From JANSWY01 sp965243755 (GTDB lineage Bacteria > Bacteroidota > Bacteroidia > Cytophagales > Cyclobacteriaceae), in assembly GCA_965243755.1 (NCBI GenBank), contig CBDEVW010000003.1:868001-932000 (forward strand): a stretch of 64,000 nucleotides of DNA, in the 5' to 3' direction. The stretch's first letter is position 1. The number at the start of each line of letters is the position of its first letter. The notes beneath the pieces were generated by a model. That model made no database searches, was not told where the DNA came from, and worked only from the letters and a program-made list of their open reading frames with translations. This document shows, piece by piece, positions 52,301-60,594 of the stretch. A program made the position numbers and the translations under genes.

Positions 52301-54379
52301 TAACGTAATGTTAAAAGTATAATTATAAGACGTTCCGTTATCTGGTATATTGAATATACCATTTAAGGTAGCTGCAAGTGTGTCATTGGTAAAGTCACCG
52401 GCTGAAATTGAAACCTCCTGGAATACATCAAGGAAATCAGGATCATCAGTAGACGAAATGCTCAAAGTCAATTCCGCATCCGCAGGGATCATTTGACCTC
52501 TGTTGATTACCCAGTATTCGAAATCATATCCACCTGTAGTATCTACCTGAGATCTTGGGATTTCAAGATAAGCACTTCTGGCTATTACAGAAAGGTCTAC
52601 CTCCTCATTGAGGTCAACACTTACATCATCTAATCCTAAATCTGTCTGATATTGGTTAACGTTACTCGTCTTATATTGGAAAATGAACTGAACTGCCTGA
52701 CCATTATAAGATGTAACATCGATTTCTGCAGTGAAATCCCCATCATTAAGGATATCCTCAGCATAGTCGTCATCTGTCCAAATCTCGGTCATCGTGTCAT
52801 CTGCTTCTAATACCCATACTGTAATATCAGCGAAGTTTCCGTCTCCATCCGCACCAGATCCGAGAACACTTGGATTACCTCCCACAAAGTTTCCTTCCTG
52901 ACCTTTAAAATCAAGATAGAACGACAGCAAGTAATCCTCTGATCCCGAAACAGTTGGCAAATTGATAGGAGGCGTTATTAACCACTCATTTTGTTTGGTA
53001 TTTCCCGCATCCTCGTCTATGAACATCTCATTAAGGTTCTCCCTCCATGATAGTTCAGAGCCATCTCCATTACCATCAACATCTCTGTTTAACTCCCAGT
53101 TTGCAGGAATCTGTCCAGCAACTACATCGTTAAAGTCTTCAGAAAATGGAATATCGAATTCTACTGAATTGACAACTCTTAGCGTCAGGTCCGCATATTG
53201 TCCGGAATAAGTAGTACTATCAGTAGCATTGACATCATCTTTTACACTAATGTATAATTCAATGGTACCAATGTTGCTCACTGATGGTGTGCCTGATAAA
53301 GTAGCCGTTCCATCACCATTATCTGTGAAAGTCAGCCAGTCTACATTGAAACTAGGTAATGTGTCGTACAAGTTGAATATTGGAGTATCTCCGTCCTCAT
53401 CTTCTGCAGTAAACGTATAAGAACCAGCTTCTCCTACTACCCAAACGATTTCATCACCAGGAACCCTTTTGGTAAACTCAGGGATGGTAGGTGCCTCTGT
53501 AGTGATTGCGATATCCACATCACCTCTGTCTTGTCTGTCAAATTCCCCATCTACATTGAAGAAAATAACCTGACCGTCATCATTCACATCTTCAGCATCC
53601 AATGTAAACGTGGTAGTTGTAATCTGATTAACCATTATTACATACCAACCTGCAGTTAATTCAAGATCAACATTGAGTGTTTCCTGAGCACCAGCCGCGG
53701 AAACCTGCTGAATTGGTGAGGTATAAATCACGGTTCCAGTACTTACTGTTCCGCTGGTAGTGGAGTATACTGTTACGTTATATTCAGTATTTGCTGCTGT
53801 AGATGCACCAAAGTTGATTACAATCTCAGAGATGTTATCATCTACCATTAATTCAAACTGGTTACCAACGGAACCATAAGTCCCGGGACCAACTTCCTCT
53901 GTTAGTGCTGCATCATCTGCTCTTGCATAGCTATTGCTTGTTACATCAACTGCTGATGCCAACGCGGTAACGGTGGAAGTAAAGTTTCCATTTTCCCAGG
54001 TACCGTCTAGTGTCAAATCGTTTGTACCAAAATCAAGTGTGAAAGTGGCATCTACGTAAGAACCTGTAGCGTCATCCTGAATTATCTCATTAAATATGGT
54101 ATCAGGAAACACAGTAGCTCCTGCGAAATCATTAGCCTCGGAAATTGAATCTTCACCGAAAGTATTACCTCCCAGTGTTACATTCAGTGTATCCGTCGTA
54201 AAACTTACACCATCAGTCCAGATATAGTTTGCTGAAGCCTTATAGCTAGACTTCACATGCTTTACCGGGATTTCATGGTAGGGGACCGGTTGATTAAAAT
54301 ATACATCAACCGTTTGCGCAAGTCCATCATTGATGCCAATTCCGAACAATACGCATATAAGGAATAATATTTTTTTCAT
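49337..54379 (-). CDS. Giant secreted adhesin-like protein with type IX secretion sorting domain
   Basis: From ATG 54379 the protein is about 1680 residues. It has a signal peptide (MKKILFLICVLFGIGI...AQ). A MAM/cleaved-adhesin-like module lies near 410-600 (PFSEDFNDVVAGQIPANW ... NEWLITPPINLP). Two tandem modules of about 300 residues follow, each starting near EIPRSQ and ending DFGxxVRGNExN and DxGxxDIRxxF. Then come about five cadherin/He_PIG-like domains (GAPEF...TFTVTVQ). The last ~75 residues are a type A T9SS C-terminal sorting domain (FPNPADKVLKIRE ... GVYFVQ). It is very Asp/Asn/Thr-rich, suggesting calcium-stabilised repeats. It should be exported by the Por machinery and attached at the cell surface. 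Confidence 0.9.
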   Translation of the reverse strand: MKKILFLICVLFGIGINDGLAQTVDVYFNQPVPYHEIPVKHVKSSYKASANYIWTDGVSFTTDTLNVTLGGNTFGEDSISEANDFAGATVFPDTIFNEIIQDDATGSYVDATFTLDFGTNDLTLDGTWENGNFTSTVTALASAVDVTSNSYARADDAALTEEVGPGTYGSVGNQFELMVDDNISEIVINFGASTAANTEYNVTVYSTTSGTVSTGTVIYTSPIQQVSAAGAQETLNVDLELTAGWYVIMVNQITTTTFTLDAEDVNDDGQVIFFNVDGEFDRQDRGDVDIAITTEAPTIPEFTKRVPGDEIVWVVGEAGSYTFTAEDEDGDTPIFNLYDTLPSFNVDWLTFTDNGDGTATLSGTPSVSNIGTIELYISVKDDVNATDSTTYSGQYADLTLRVVNSVEFDIPFSEDFNDVVAGQIPANWELNRDVDGNGDGSELSWRENLNEMFIDEDAGNTKQNEWLITPPINLPTVSGSEDYLLSFYLDFKGQEGNFVGGNPSVLGSGADGDGNFADITVWVLEADDTMTEIWTDDDYAEDILNDGDFTAEIDVTSYNGQAVQFIFQYKTSNVNQYQTDLGLDDVSVDLNEEVDLSVIARSAYLEIPRSQVDTTGGYDFEYWVINRGQMIPADAELTLSISSTDDPDFLDVFQEVSISAGDFTNDTLAATLNGIFNIPDNGTSYNYTFNITLTATDNNPTGDTNQSETVTIGDASTSILDDNIRNNLRGLVSLDDTEETVDVGDGIGTIIELVNPDYLGGFYVNFGTNNGETFSIKVIEIADRNATSGTLIAEIDDENGFDLNANTTDDDVRVLDDEDFDSYIYLDAGLYVIMVNPTDESDPLFEIDSSDPNDDRADFGDFVRGNEGNLYRGEDDDGDVDIRAFFSDYINYSVIANTEYEEIPRSQIDFTNGYDFEATIIKRGNSTPGELLLTATISSTDPDWVDVEFSNTIDAGVDFASEDTVTYVYNFDPFLPDDDANDTYTFDVTIEHVKGDGTDNNSAFADDNQNTTLRVGDATDNFNSDEDNSLGGFLGNDEDELSSGDFGDGMGEVFYLANADYLSAIFIDWEQGSGNEDISISIIRVTDPDATSGTVVATIDEDAANNPIEANDNSYIQVEDDPDFDNDIYLTSGYYVVMVNPIDDTDNDWAIAGSIPGDDKEDFGSYVRGNENNIYTDDEDDGNLDIRMYFRDNGAPEFFDPRGGSTGVDITTPVTSVTYNITEGVSESENIIVKDPQEFDTWTAELVNNNLTWLTFTATSAGFDISTDGTGTEGQYTAQVRAFDRLDTAFLNITINITENPAPEFTTSPKVLATEGLAYSYTATGEDELGEVVTASFELLPSWLSDAVVGDSITISGTPTASEVGIHAVKLLLTDASGNTAEQSFTVTVQANGAPEFQTFPPVKTRTEGDTYFYRVVATDEQGSSALSYNAGSIPAGFTFTDLGGGVGELTSASLPVGDSDVTLQVTDGITTTDQTFTVSVNAANTAPTFTSTPTDPDVVTANSTYTYNITATDADGDALQFKAVVLPRWAILINDGNGSARIIGDPNNPDAGDHSVTIEVSDGQASASQSYTIQVNASSVVDNGDIDDEEQAEVIGEDGNQDTDVTEARMFPNPADKVLKIREVEANVTVRIFNQAGRVVKSFNVTSAGIADIDVSDIQPGVYFVQMGDTAEVSRVIIE

Positions 54380-54429
54380 TGTTGAAATATTTTTTAAATC
54401 TCTAAAGTGTATTAATTGAGAATTGGACA

Positions 54430-57400
54430 TTATTCGAATAGGTCAGATGTCCTACGACCTGTTCCCAGGTAAATGTCTCTCACATACGTCTTATCCGTAA
54501 ATGCATCGATAAACAGATTGCCGTCACCAAATATTTCTACGGTTTGCTTACTGGTAGGAATATTTCTACCTGTATACCCACTTCCCTGGTTAGTAATAAA
54601 TGCATCGTCTACTTCTCCATTGTCGATATAAGTCACGCTGGCTGCAGCTCCTGAACCTCTTCCCGGAAGGATAGGCACGATGGTAATATTTGGTACTACC
54701 ACATAACCTTCACCGCCATCATCAATGCTTATACCTGTTACATATCCCTCACTGTTGATGGTTAAACTAGCTTCAGCTGTTTCCGTAAACGTAGGAATAA
54801 TCAGGTTCACATCCGGTTCACTCACATACCCACTACCTGGATTGTCGAGTATGATATTAACCACTCGTCCATTCTCAAGTACTGCAGTTGCCGATGCTCC
54901 GGATCCACCGGTACCATCATTAACAAATTCTACTAATGGTTCAGTCTCATAACCGGATCCCGGATCGGTGATGGTGATATGCGACAATTGACCAGCACTT
55001 TGAATTACATCTGCATCCAAAGAAACGGAAGATATAAATATCTCAATATCAATAGTATAAGTACCAAAAGAAACCAGGTCATCTCCACCGCTAATGATGT
55101 TGAAACCGGTTACCTCTCCGTTTGAAATGGTCGCTTCAATCTCAACATCCTCTACTGTCGTAGAAGTATGTTCAAGAATTACATTTGGAGGGAAAATATA
55201 TCCTTCACCACCATTGGTAAGTTCAATGGAAGATAATGTTCCTTCTCCTAAGTTGGCGCTAAATTCTGCACGTGTGTCACAGTCATCGCAACCAACAATA
55301 ACATCAATGTGGCTTGAAAGCTCATATCCTGAACCTCCGGTGATTAGCTCCAATTCTGAAATATCAAATAATACCTCAGCCGTAGCTGCAGCTCCTGAAC
55401 CCTGGCCAAAAATAGGGTTAAATACTACCGTAGGTACAGCCTCATATCCATCTCCATTGTCTGTGATGGTTAAACTTGCAATAGAAGCATTTGGTCTAAC
55501 AACAATATCTGTTTCACTACCTAAGGCAAGAGAACCCCCTCCGTTAAAGTCGTCCAAAAGGTTTCCGCTGGCATCATATAATTCAACATCAGGCTCGTTA
55601 TTGTACAAATCTGCGGCTCCTGCATTATAAGCTACATCATAACCTGAACCAGGATTGATCAATGTGATTTCATCTATTTCATACCACAAGAATATATCGG
55701 CTGTGGCCTGAGTTCCACCAGATACTGGAGAACTGATCGTAATGGTAGGTGTACTTGTATAACCACTACCTCCATCTAGAATATTAATGGCTACAACTTC
55801 TCCAGCGCCATTAATTTCAGCATCAGCAGCAGCACCTTGTCCACCACCACCAGAGATTAATACAGCGGGGGCCTGCTGATATCCTGCACCAACATTGGTC
55901 AATGCTATTCTTCCGACAAAACCATTAGAAGTATTTAGTGTCGCAACTGCTCTTGCTCCACTACCAGTACCGGTTTGTACGATTCTTACCGTTGGCGCAG
56001 TTTCGAAAGTACCATCATAATCATCACTCAATAAAATAGAATGAAGCGGATTATATTGCGTTAATGTTACAGTAGCCTCAGCCTCGTCATTGGCAACTCC
56101 AACGAAAGCAACCTCTGGTGGTGCTACATAGCCACTACCAATATCTGTTAAAGTTACATCCGTTACAATACCATCTAATATAGCTCGAGCACTTGCACCA
56201 CTTCCTTCTCCGGATTCTATCGTAACACTTGGTTCTGAAGTGTATCCTGTACCAGTGGTGTTAAGTGTAAAATCTGTAATTGAAAATGTAATGAAAGGAT
56301 CTGCTGTTGCTTCATCATCCAGGTTATTTACTGGCGTAACATTTACTGTTGTTCCCAAATCATATCCGCTACCGGACTCGGTCAGAACAATAGAAGTCAC
56401 CCGACCATTGGTAAGGAAAGCCTCAGCCTCAGCAGGAACCCCAAGTGGGTCTGCAGGGTCATCAATGATTAATTCTGGCGGTTGTGTATAGCCAAATCCC
56501 TGATCAACTATAGTGATCGAAGCTAACCCGGAAGGCGCAAGGTTTGCATCTGCAAATGCCTGATCATCAGGAGGGTTACCAGCGGTTCCTGTAGGCGCGT
56601 CTATGAATGCCAACGCTCTCGGAACACTTGGGATATCACTAATATCACTAGTGGAGGTAAACTCCGAACTAAACACAGTCCTTACGGTTCTTACATCATT
56701 GATCACATCTCCGTGGAACTCATCAATCAGAAGAGTTTGATCTGCGGCAAACTCTGATATTTCTACTTTGATAGGAAGACCATGAGTGGTAGAAGGTACT
56801 GCCAATGTGTAAGTACCATCTGCTGCGGTTGTTGTAGACAAGGCTGCATCAATGTAAGCCATGTTCACAATTTTCGCTATTTCTTTACAATCAGTACATC
56901 CGGATGTTCCATAGAATTCCGCATCTGCAAAATAGTCATCCCTAAAATCAGGGTCGTCGAAATCTATTGAACCCACTACTGTGATTCCTCCCGCATCTTC
57001 AGGAAGAGAATCAGTAAGATCAGATTCGAAGGTTACTTTACCTGAAATAAATGCTAATTGCTCTGTGGTTGAGAAAAGCGGAATCATTGTGGCAGCCTGG
57101 CGTTCAACTCCAGTCAGCAATATTGCCGCAGAGTCTGGCTCCACATTTAAATAAACCAATGCATCAACATTGGTATAAGCTGTATCGTCAACACTTATGC
57201 TCACTGTACCTATTCTAAGGTCTGCGAACGCTGCGATACCTGTTTCATCTGTTACAACAGTCTGAGTAGTTCCATGTTGACTGATTGTCACAGTTACGCC
57301 TGCCAGTGAAGGATCTCCTTCCGGACGGCCATCAATGAACCCTGAACCACTGGCGGCAACTAAATTGATACTGTAATCAATAATACCACCAACTGCTTCC

Positions 57401-57546
57401 AAAGAATCCCTCACGGCCTGGATGGAATCCTCAAAAGTGATTTGCTCCCTGGTGGCATCCAATTCGGAAAACTCATCCTCCTTACAAGCGAAGAAAAGAG
57501 CGATACCAGTCACTAGGAACAATCCATAATGTACTATTCTTTTCAT
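54430..57546 (-). CDS. Large lipoprotein built of GxGY repeats
   Basis: This 1038-residue lipoprotein has the lipobox FFAC (Cys21). Residues about 60-330 contain carboxypeptidase-regulatory-like Ig segments (GDPSLAGVTVTISQHG, DGTYTLAVP) and a CTDC pair. From about 340 to 1010 there are about 14 units of roughly 40-50 residues whose core is GxGYxxxPxVxI, then a Gly/Ala-rich GxGSGAxAxA strand pair and a GxVxxIxLxxxG turn. These would form a repetitive beta stack. It sits 50 bp upstream of the adhesin start and is probably co-transcribed, making a lipoprotein/adhesin/barrel surface locus. The family function is unknown. Confidence 0.85.
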   Translation of the reverse strand: MKRIVHYGLFLVTGIALFFACKEDEFSELDATREQITFEDSIQAVRDSLEAVGGIIDYSINLVAASGSGFIDGRPEGDPSLAGVTVTISQHGTTQTVVTDETGIAAFADLRIGTVSISVDDTAYTNVDALVYLNVEPDSAAILLTGVERQAATMIPLFSTTEQLAFISGKVTFESDLTDSLPEDAGGITVVGSIDFDDPDFRDDYFADAEFYGTSGCTDCKEIAKIVNMAYIDAALSTTTAADGTYTLAVPSTTHGLPIKVEISEFAADQTLLIDEFHGDVINDVRTVRTVFSSEFTSTSDISDIPSVPRALAFIDAPTGTAGNPPDDQAFADANLAPSGLASITIVDQGFGYTQPPELIIDDPADPLGVPAEAEAFLTNGRVTSIVLTESGSGYDLGTTVNVTPVNNLDDEATADPFITFSITDFTLNTTGTGYTSEPSVTIESGEGSGASARAILDGIVTDVTLTDIGSGYVAPPEVAFVGVANDEAEATVTLTQYNPLHSILLSDDYDGTFETAPTVRIVQTGTGSGARAVATLNTSNGFVGRIALTNVGAGYQQAPAVLISGGGGQGAAADAEINGAGEVVAINILDGGSGYTSTPTITISSPVSGGTQATADIFLWYEIDEITLINPGSGYDVAYNAGAADLYNNEPDVELYDASGNLLDDFNGGGSLALGSETDIVVRPNASIASLTITDNGDGYEAVPTVVFNPIFGQGSGAAATAEVLFDISELELITGGSGYELSSHIDVIVGCDDCDTRAEFSANLGEGTLSSIELTNGGEGYIFPPNVILEHTSTTVEDVEIEATISNGEVTGFNIISGGDDLVSFGTYTIDIEIFISSVSLDADVIQSAGQLSHITITDPGSGYETEPLVEFVNDGTGGSGASATAVLENGRVVNIILDNPGSGYVSEPDVNLIIPTFTETAEASLTINSEGYVTGISIDDGGEGYVVVPNITIVPILPGRGSGAAASVTYIDNGEVDDAFITNQGSGYTGRNIPTSKQTVEIFGDGNLFIDAFTDKTYVRDIYLGTGRRTSDLFE

Positions 57547-58115
57547 AGAAATTATTATTTGGTTAAAGTGTGTATAAAAAGTTTGTAGAATATATAATTA
57601 ATAGAAATTAATATGCGTTATTGATTCATTTGAAATGAGATTTACGGTGTGAACCCCGTGAGATCGCAAAGCATCGTGCTTCCTGCGCTGGATAGGAATT
57701 ATTATAATCTAAGTTTGTGGACCTAACATAGTGCATAGGACGTTGGCGATGTTGGTTTCGGGTTAAAAATAGAAATCTTTCTATCATTGTCAAAGCTATA
57801 TCCTTAAATAATTACAATTATTTAATGTAAAGATCATATCTTTCGAAATAATCTTCTGTTTAACAATTTCCTAATTCCCGTAAGAATTTAATCAAACAAT
57901 TGAGAGAATCAAAAAATGATGGAAGTTTTTTGGAATACCGGATCTTGGATTTAGAATTTAGAATCTTGGATTTAGGACCACTGGTGTCCGTGGGAAAAAA
58001 TTAGTATGGAAGATATTAATTGAATTCAGACAATCTGGAACGTTTTAGAACAATTTTAAAAAAGAGAGGCAATTCAATCCAAATGTAGCGAAATTTAAGC
58101 GTGTATGAGTTGTGT

Positions 58116-58152
58116 CACTGAGTTACACAGAGGACCACTGAGTTGCACAAAG
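58116..58152 (+). repeat. Two-copy 20-bp tandem repeat
   Basis: CACTGAGTTACACAGAG and CACTGAGTTGCACAAAG start exactly 20 bp apart (58116 and 58136). Similar ACxGAGTTRCACAGAG units are familiar from intergenic DNA of other Bacteroidota. Confidence 0.6.
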
Positions 58153-58310
58153 CAGTATTAACTCCGTCCAACCGTGCATCTTGGTGAAATAGCTAGCAAA
58201 AGCTAGAATTTGACACCAAACCATTATACCACATACTTCAGTAGCTCTAAAACATCGTTTCAAGACACCAGAGGGTTTGGAATTTTGAATCTTGGATCTA
58301 GAATCAACAG

Positions 58311-58665
58311 TGTCCGGGGAAAATTAATTGGATTATGGTTCTTGAGTAAAAATGTGATTCGTGACTGGGGTGGATGGGAAATGGCGGGAAGATTGTGCGA
58401 TGATGGCCGTGTTGCAGGATTGGGCTGGATTTGCGCGAAAAGGGGCATTGGGAGGCCGTGTGCTAATAATTTCCCAAAGACTTTTTCCTTAGTTTTTGGT
58501 CTTTCAAAAAGTAAGTGCCTCCGCGGCAAAAGCGGTGGAAGATGTGATTCTACATGAAAATGGAAATTGCTTGAAATACTACCTTCAATCTAGAAATTGA
58601 CCAAAAAAGAGTGTCTACTACTTGCATTCAGCTAAAATTATTCTTTTTCAGATTTATTCCGGACA
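58311..58665. mobile_element. MITE-like element with TGTCCGG inverted ends
   Basis: A 355-bp segment starts TGTCCGGGGAAAATTAA and ends in TTTATTCCGGACA, an imperfect terminal inverted repeat. A solo copy of the same end (TGTCCGTGGGAAAAAATTA) occurs at 57985. Each end is flanked outside by the GATCTAGAATC / GGATTTAGAA motif. No transposase frame is present, and no target duplication is obvious. A non-autonomous or decayed insertion element is the best reading. Confidence 0.45.
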
Positions 58666-58748
58666 CCAATGGATCTAGAATCTTGAATTTTAGAATTTTT
58701 GGATCTTGGATTTAGAATTTGGATAATTTAACCTGGTTGAGCTTGATG

Positions 58749-59417
58749 CTACCTAATGTTCATATAATAACTGACCGACATCCACGCTTGGATTTCCTTA
58801 TCTTTCGTGATCGTATGCCGGTAGTCAGGTCCTAATTCCAGTTTGTGGCTTCTGTTGAGGTAGTAACCCACGAAGGGTAAAACCCGGTAAGAAAACTGAT
58901 AGCTCTCGGAACTGAATTCATTGATAGCTTCCAATGATGCTTTGAAATACCATTCACCATCATTAAGGTCCCGGCCATTGAGCGGAATTTCTACCGCCAC
59001 CCGATACCGAAACCTGAAACTCATTGGCTCATCTTCTGAAAACGTCTGATCGGTCCTTATCCTGTGACCAACTCTACCCAAGAGCCCTCTGTTCACAAAA
59101 CTGGCCTGCTGTATGAACCGCTTTACAACCATGCCTTCGGTCCAACGGTTTAAGTATCCTGCTCCAAATGACCAGTGAGGGCCTGTCCGGTATGTTAAAA
59201 AGGTGGTCCAGTCATTCCTGATTAGTTCGTACTGATCAGATGATCTTTCACCATGTTTTGAATAGGCCTGAACCATTGTTTCAAATTGTCCCGAAATACG
59301 CCAGTCACTCCACCGATAAGATACATTGACTTCTGGCAACCCCCCGACTGAAACATAAGTCTGAGCCCATAGCATAGCCGGACTCAACAAAATAATGATT
59401 ACCATCCATCTCCTCAT
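58749..59417 (-). CDS. DUF2490 outer-membrane protein
   Basis: This 222-residue protein has a signal peptide (to LWAQ, residue 19) and the strand pattern of the DUF2490 family: DWTTFLTYRTGPHWSFGAGYLNRW, LLGRVGHRIRTDQTF, FRFRYRVAVEIPLNG, and a closing QAWMSVSYYMNIR. The conserved H-R-x-R (GHRIRTDQ) and FRYR segments are typical. It is presumed to be an outer-membrane barrel of unknown substrate. It overlaps the upstream gene by 4 bp and is the last gene of a two-gene operon. Confidence 0.82.
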   Translation of the reverse strand: MRRWMVIIILLSPAMLWAQTYVSVGGLPEVNVSYRWSDWRISGQFETMVQAYSKHGERSSDQYELIRNDWTTFLTYRTGPHWSFGAGYLNRWTEGMVVKRFIQQASFVNRGLLGRVGHRIRTDQTFSEDEPMSFRFRYRVAVEIPLNGRDLNDGEWYFKASLEAINEFSSESYQFSYRVLPFVGYYLNRSHKLELGPDYRHTITKDKEIQAWMSVSYYMNIR

Positions 59418-60016
59418 AGATCAAGATTGTCTACCGGTCTTAACTGGATTTCTCGGATCAATAACAATTCCCCCTCCTGATCGAACAGGCCTTCCCACAG
59501 GGTGTGCTTTCCCTCCCACAGGGCTTTGAACTCCACTTCATAACGAATGGTCGCTTTGTTAAAATCATTTTGAAGAATGGCCTCTTTTAAACCATCAGAG
59601 TCCGGACCACTCCACTGCTCCTGCAACTTGATTAATTTAAACTTTGAAAATGACCTGAATTTCCTGTTGAGATTATTCCTGGATGGAGAATCGAGTTCCC
59701 TCAACGACCTGTTGATCTCCACATCTTCCACCTCACCCTGTGCCGAAAACTCCACGCTCGTCAGGTGGCCGTTGAATTTAAATTTAGCTTCAAAGCTGTT
59801 TTGCATTTCAGCCATGCCATATCGCGATGACTGCTCCTGATACCATTTCACCTTTTTGATTTGTGGGAAAGTTGCCGCCATCCACTCCCGGGCCTCTGCT
59901 GGCACAAGCTCCTCTTCTACCCGATGCTCTTTTTCAATCTTCATCTCCTGGGCATGGAGCGAAGTGTGGAGAAAAATGACTGTGCTGATAAAATAAATAA
60001 GACGATGAGGAAGCAT
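59414..60016 (-). CDS. Periplasmic PepSY-like hypothetical protein
   Basis: This 200-residue protein has a signal peptide (to SLHAQ, residue 23) and two similar alpha/beta units: AREWMAATFPQIKKVKWYQEQSSRYGMAEMQNSFEAKFKFNGHLTSVEFSAQGEVEDVE, then LNRKFRSFSKFKLIKLQEQW...ATIRYEVEFKALWEGKHTLWEGLFDQEGELL. The K-V-x-W and F-D-x-x-G-E-L pattern recalls the PepSY-like fold of beta-lactamase-inhibitor-like proteins in Bacteroidota. It is co-transcribed with the DUF2490 gene (ATGA overlap). The 22-bp-period palindrome array lies 115-193 bp upstream of its start. Confidence 0.68.
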   Translation of the reverse strand: MLPHRLIYFISTVIFLHTSLHAQEMKIEKEHRVEEELVPAEAREWMAATFPQIKKVKWYQEQSSRYGMAEMQNSFEAKFKFNGHLTSVEFSAQGEVEDVEINRSLRELDSPSRNNLNRKFRSFSKFKLIKLQEQWSGPDSDGLKEAILQNDFNKATIRYEVEFKALWEGKHTLWEGLFDQEGELLLIREIQLRPVDNLDL

Positions 60017-60130
60017 TTGTTTTAGATGTTACAGGCGCTAAGTTAACCCAGAGAATGAGAAACCTAAAAACATGACTACATATAGTGCCCATAAATTTGC
60101 TTTGCTTAAGCAAAAAAGGCCCCATATTAA

Positions 60131-60209
60131 AACACACGTGTTTCGCCTTCCAAATACACGTGTTTTATTGATCAAACACATGTGTTTCAAGTGATAAACA
60201 CATGTGGAC
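60131..60209. repeat. Four palindromic 13-mers with exact 22-bp period
   Basis: Units AACACACGTGTTT (60131), AATACACGTGTTT (60153), AACACATGTGTTT (60175) and AACACATGTGGAC (60197) start exactly 22 bp apart, separated by unrelated 9-bp spacers. Each is a near-perfect inverted repeat around CACRTG; the third lies in a perfect 14-bp palindrome (60174-60187). The array lies between the toxin-antitoxin operon end and the start of the PepSY-like/DUF2490 operon. The two-helical-turn spacing puts all sites on one face of the DNA. Confidence 0.8.
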
Positions 60210-60243
60210 TTAGACTTTATCAGTGCCTTCTGCTAAAGATTAG

Positions 60244-60594
60244 TTACTTTAAAGACCTGATCCTAATTTTATGAGCAGTTATTGTAGTGAATTTACCGTA
60301 CAAATCATCGCCTCTGCTTTTAATCAGATCTAATAATACATTAATAACTGCCGGGGTTTCGACCCAATTATATCGCAATAATATCACACTTATATCGTGC
60401 TCATTGTGTGCATAAACCCACTCTCCAAAATCTTTGTCTTCAGTTAATATAATACGTGGTGGATCCTTTGATATATCAATAACTTGCTTATCATTTATTC
60501 CTCGATAGTCTTCAAAAATTGAGATTACTTCAATATTTTCTGATCGTAGAACTGATATAATTTGAGCATCTATATTCTCATCCGCCAAAATCAT
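60244..60594 (-). CDS. DUF5615 PIN-like toxin candidate
   Basis: This 116-residue protein matches the DUF5615 (Mut7-C-like PIN) family. It begins ILADENIDAQIISVLRSENIEVISI, then RIILTEDKDFGEWVYAHNE, and has a helical C-terminus. The acidic residues in LADEN and TEDKDFG would form the nuclease metal site. It overlaps the DUF433 gene by 4 bp (ATGA), the standard antitoxin-then-toxin order. Toxicity is inferred from the family pairing, not shown. Confidence 0.86.
   Translation of the reverse strand: MILADENIDAQIISVLRSENIEVISIFEDYRGINDKQVIDISKDPPRIILTEDKDFGEWVYAHNEHDISVILLRYNWVETPAVINVLLDLIKSRGDDLYGKFTTITAHKIRIRSLK

Larger units (their letters stand above)
57547..58748. other. 1.2-kb intergenic region with degenerate repeats and no recognised gene
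   Basis: The region upstream of the lipoprotein gene is A/T-rich up to 57900. It then contains three copies of a TTGGATTTAGAATCTTGG-like A/T repeat (57938-57976, 58276-58304, 58671-58722), a two-copy 20-bp unit (CACTGAGTTRCACA at 58116 and 58136) and a MITE-like segment (58311-58665). Open frames inside (for example 58210-58557) have no protein-like composition. Confidence 0.7.

Noticed and set aside
58210..58557. 115-codon plus-strand open frame (and an overlapping minus-strand frame at 58260-58529)
   Set aside because: Both lie across the MITE-like segment and degenerate repeats, have atypical residue composition and no recognisable motif; the openness is explained by local GC-richer sequence.
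60131..60209. CRISPR array
   Set aside because: Repeats are 13 bp and spacers 9 bp, only four units, no cas genes; too small for CRISPR.
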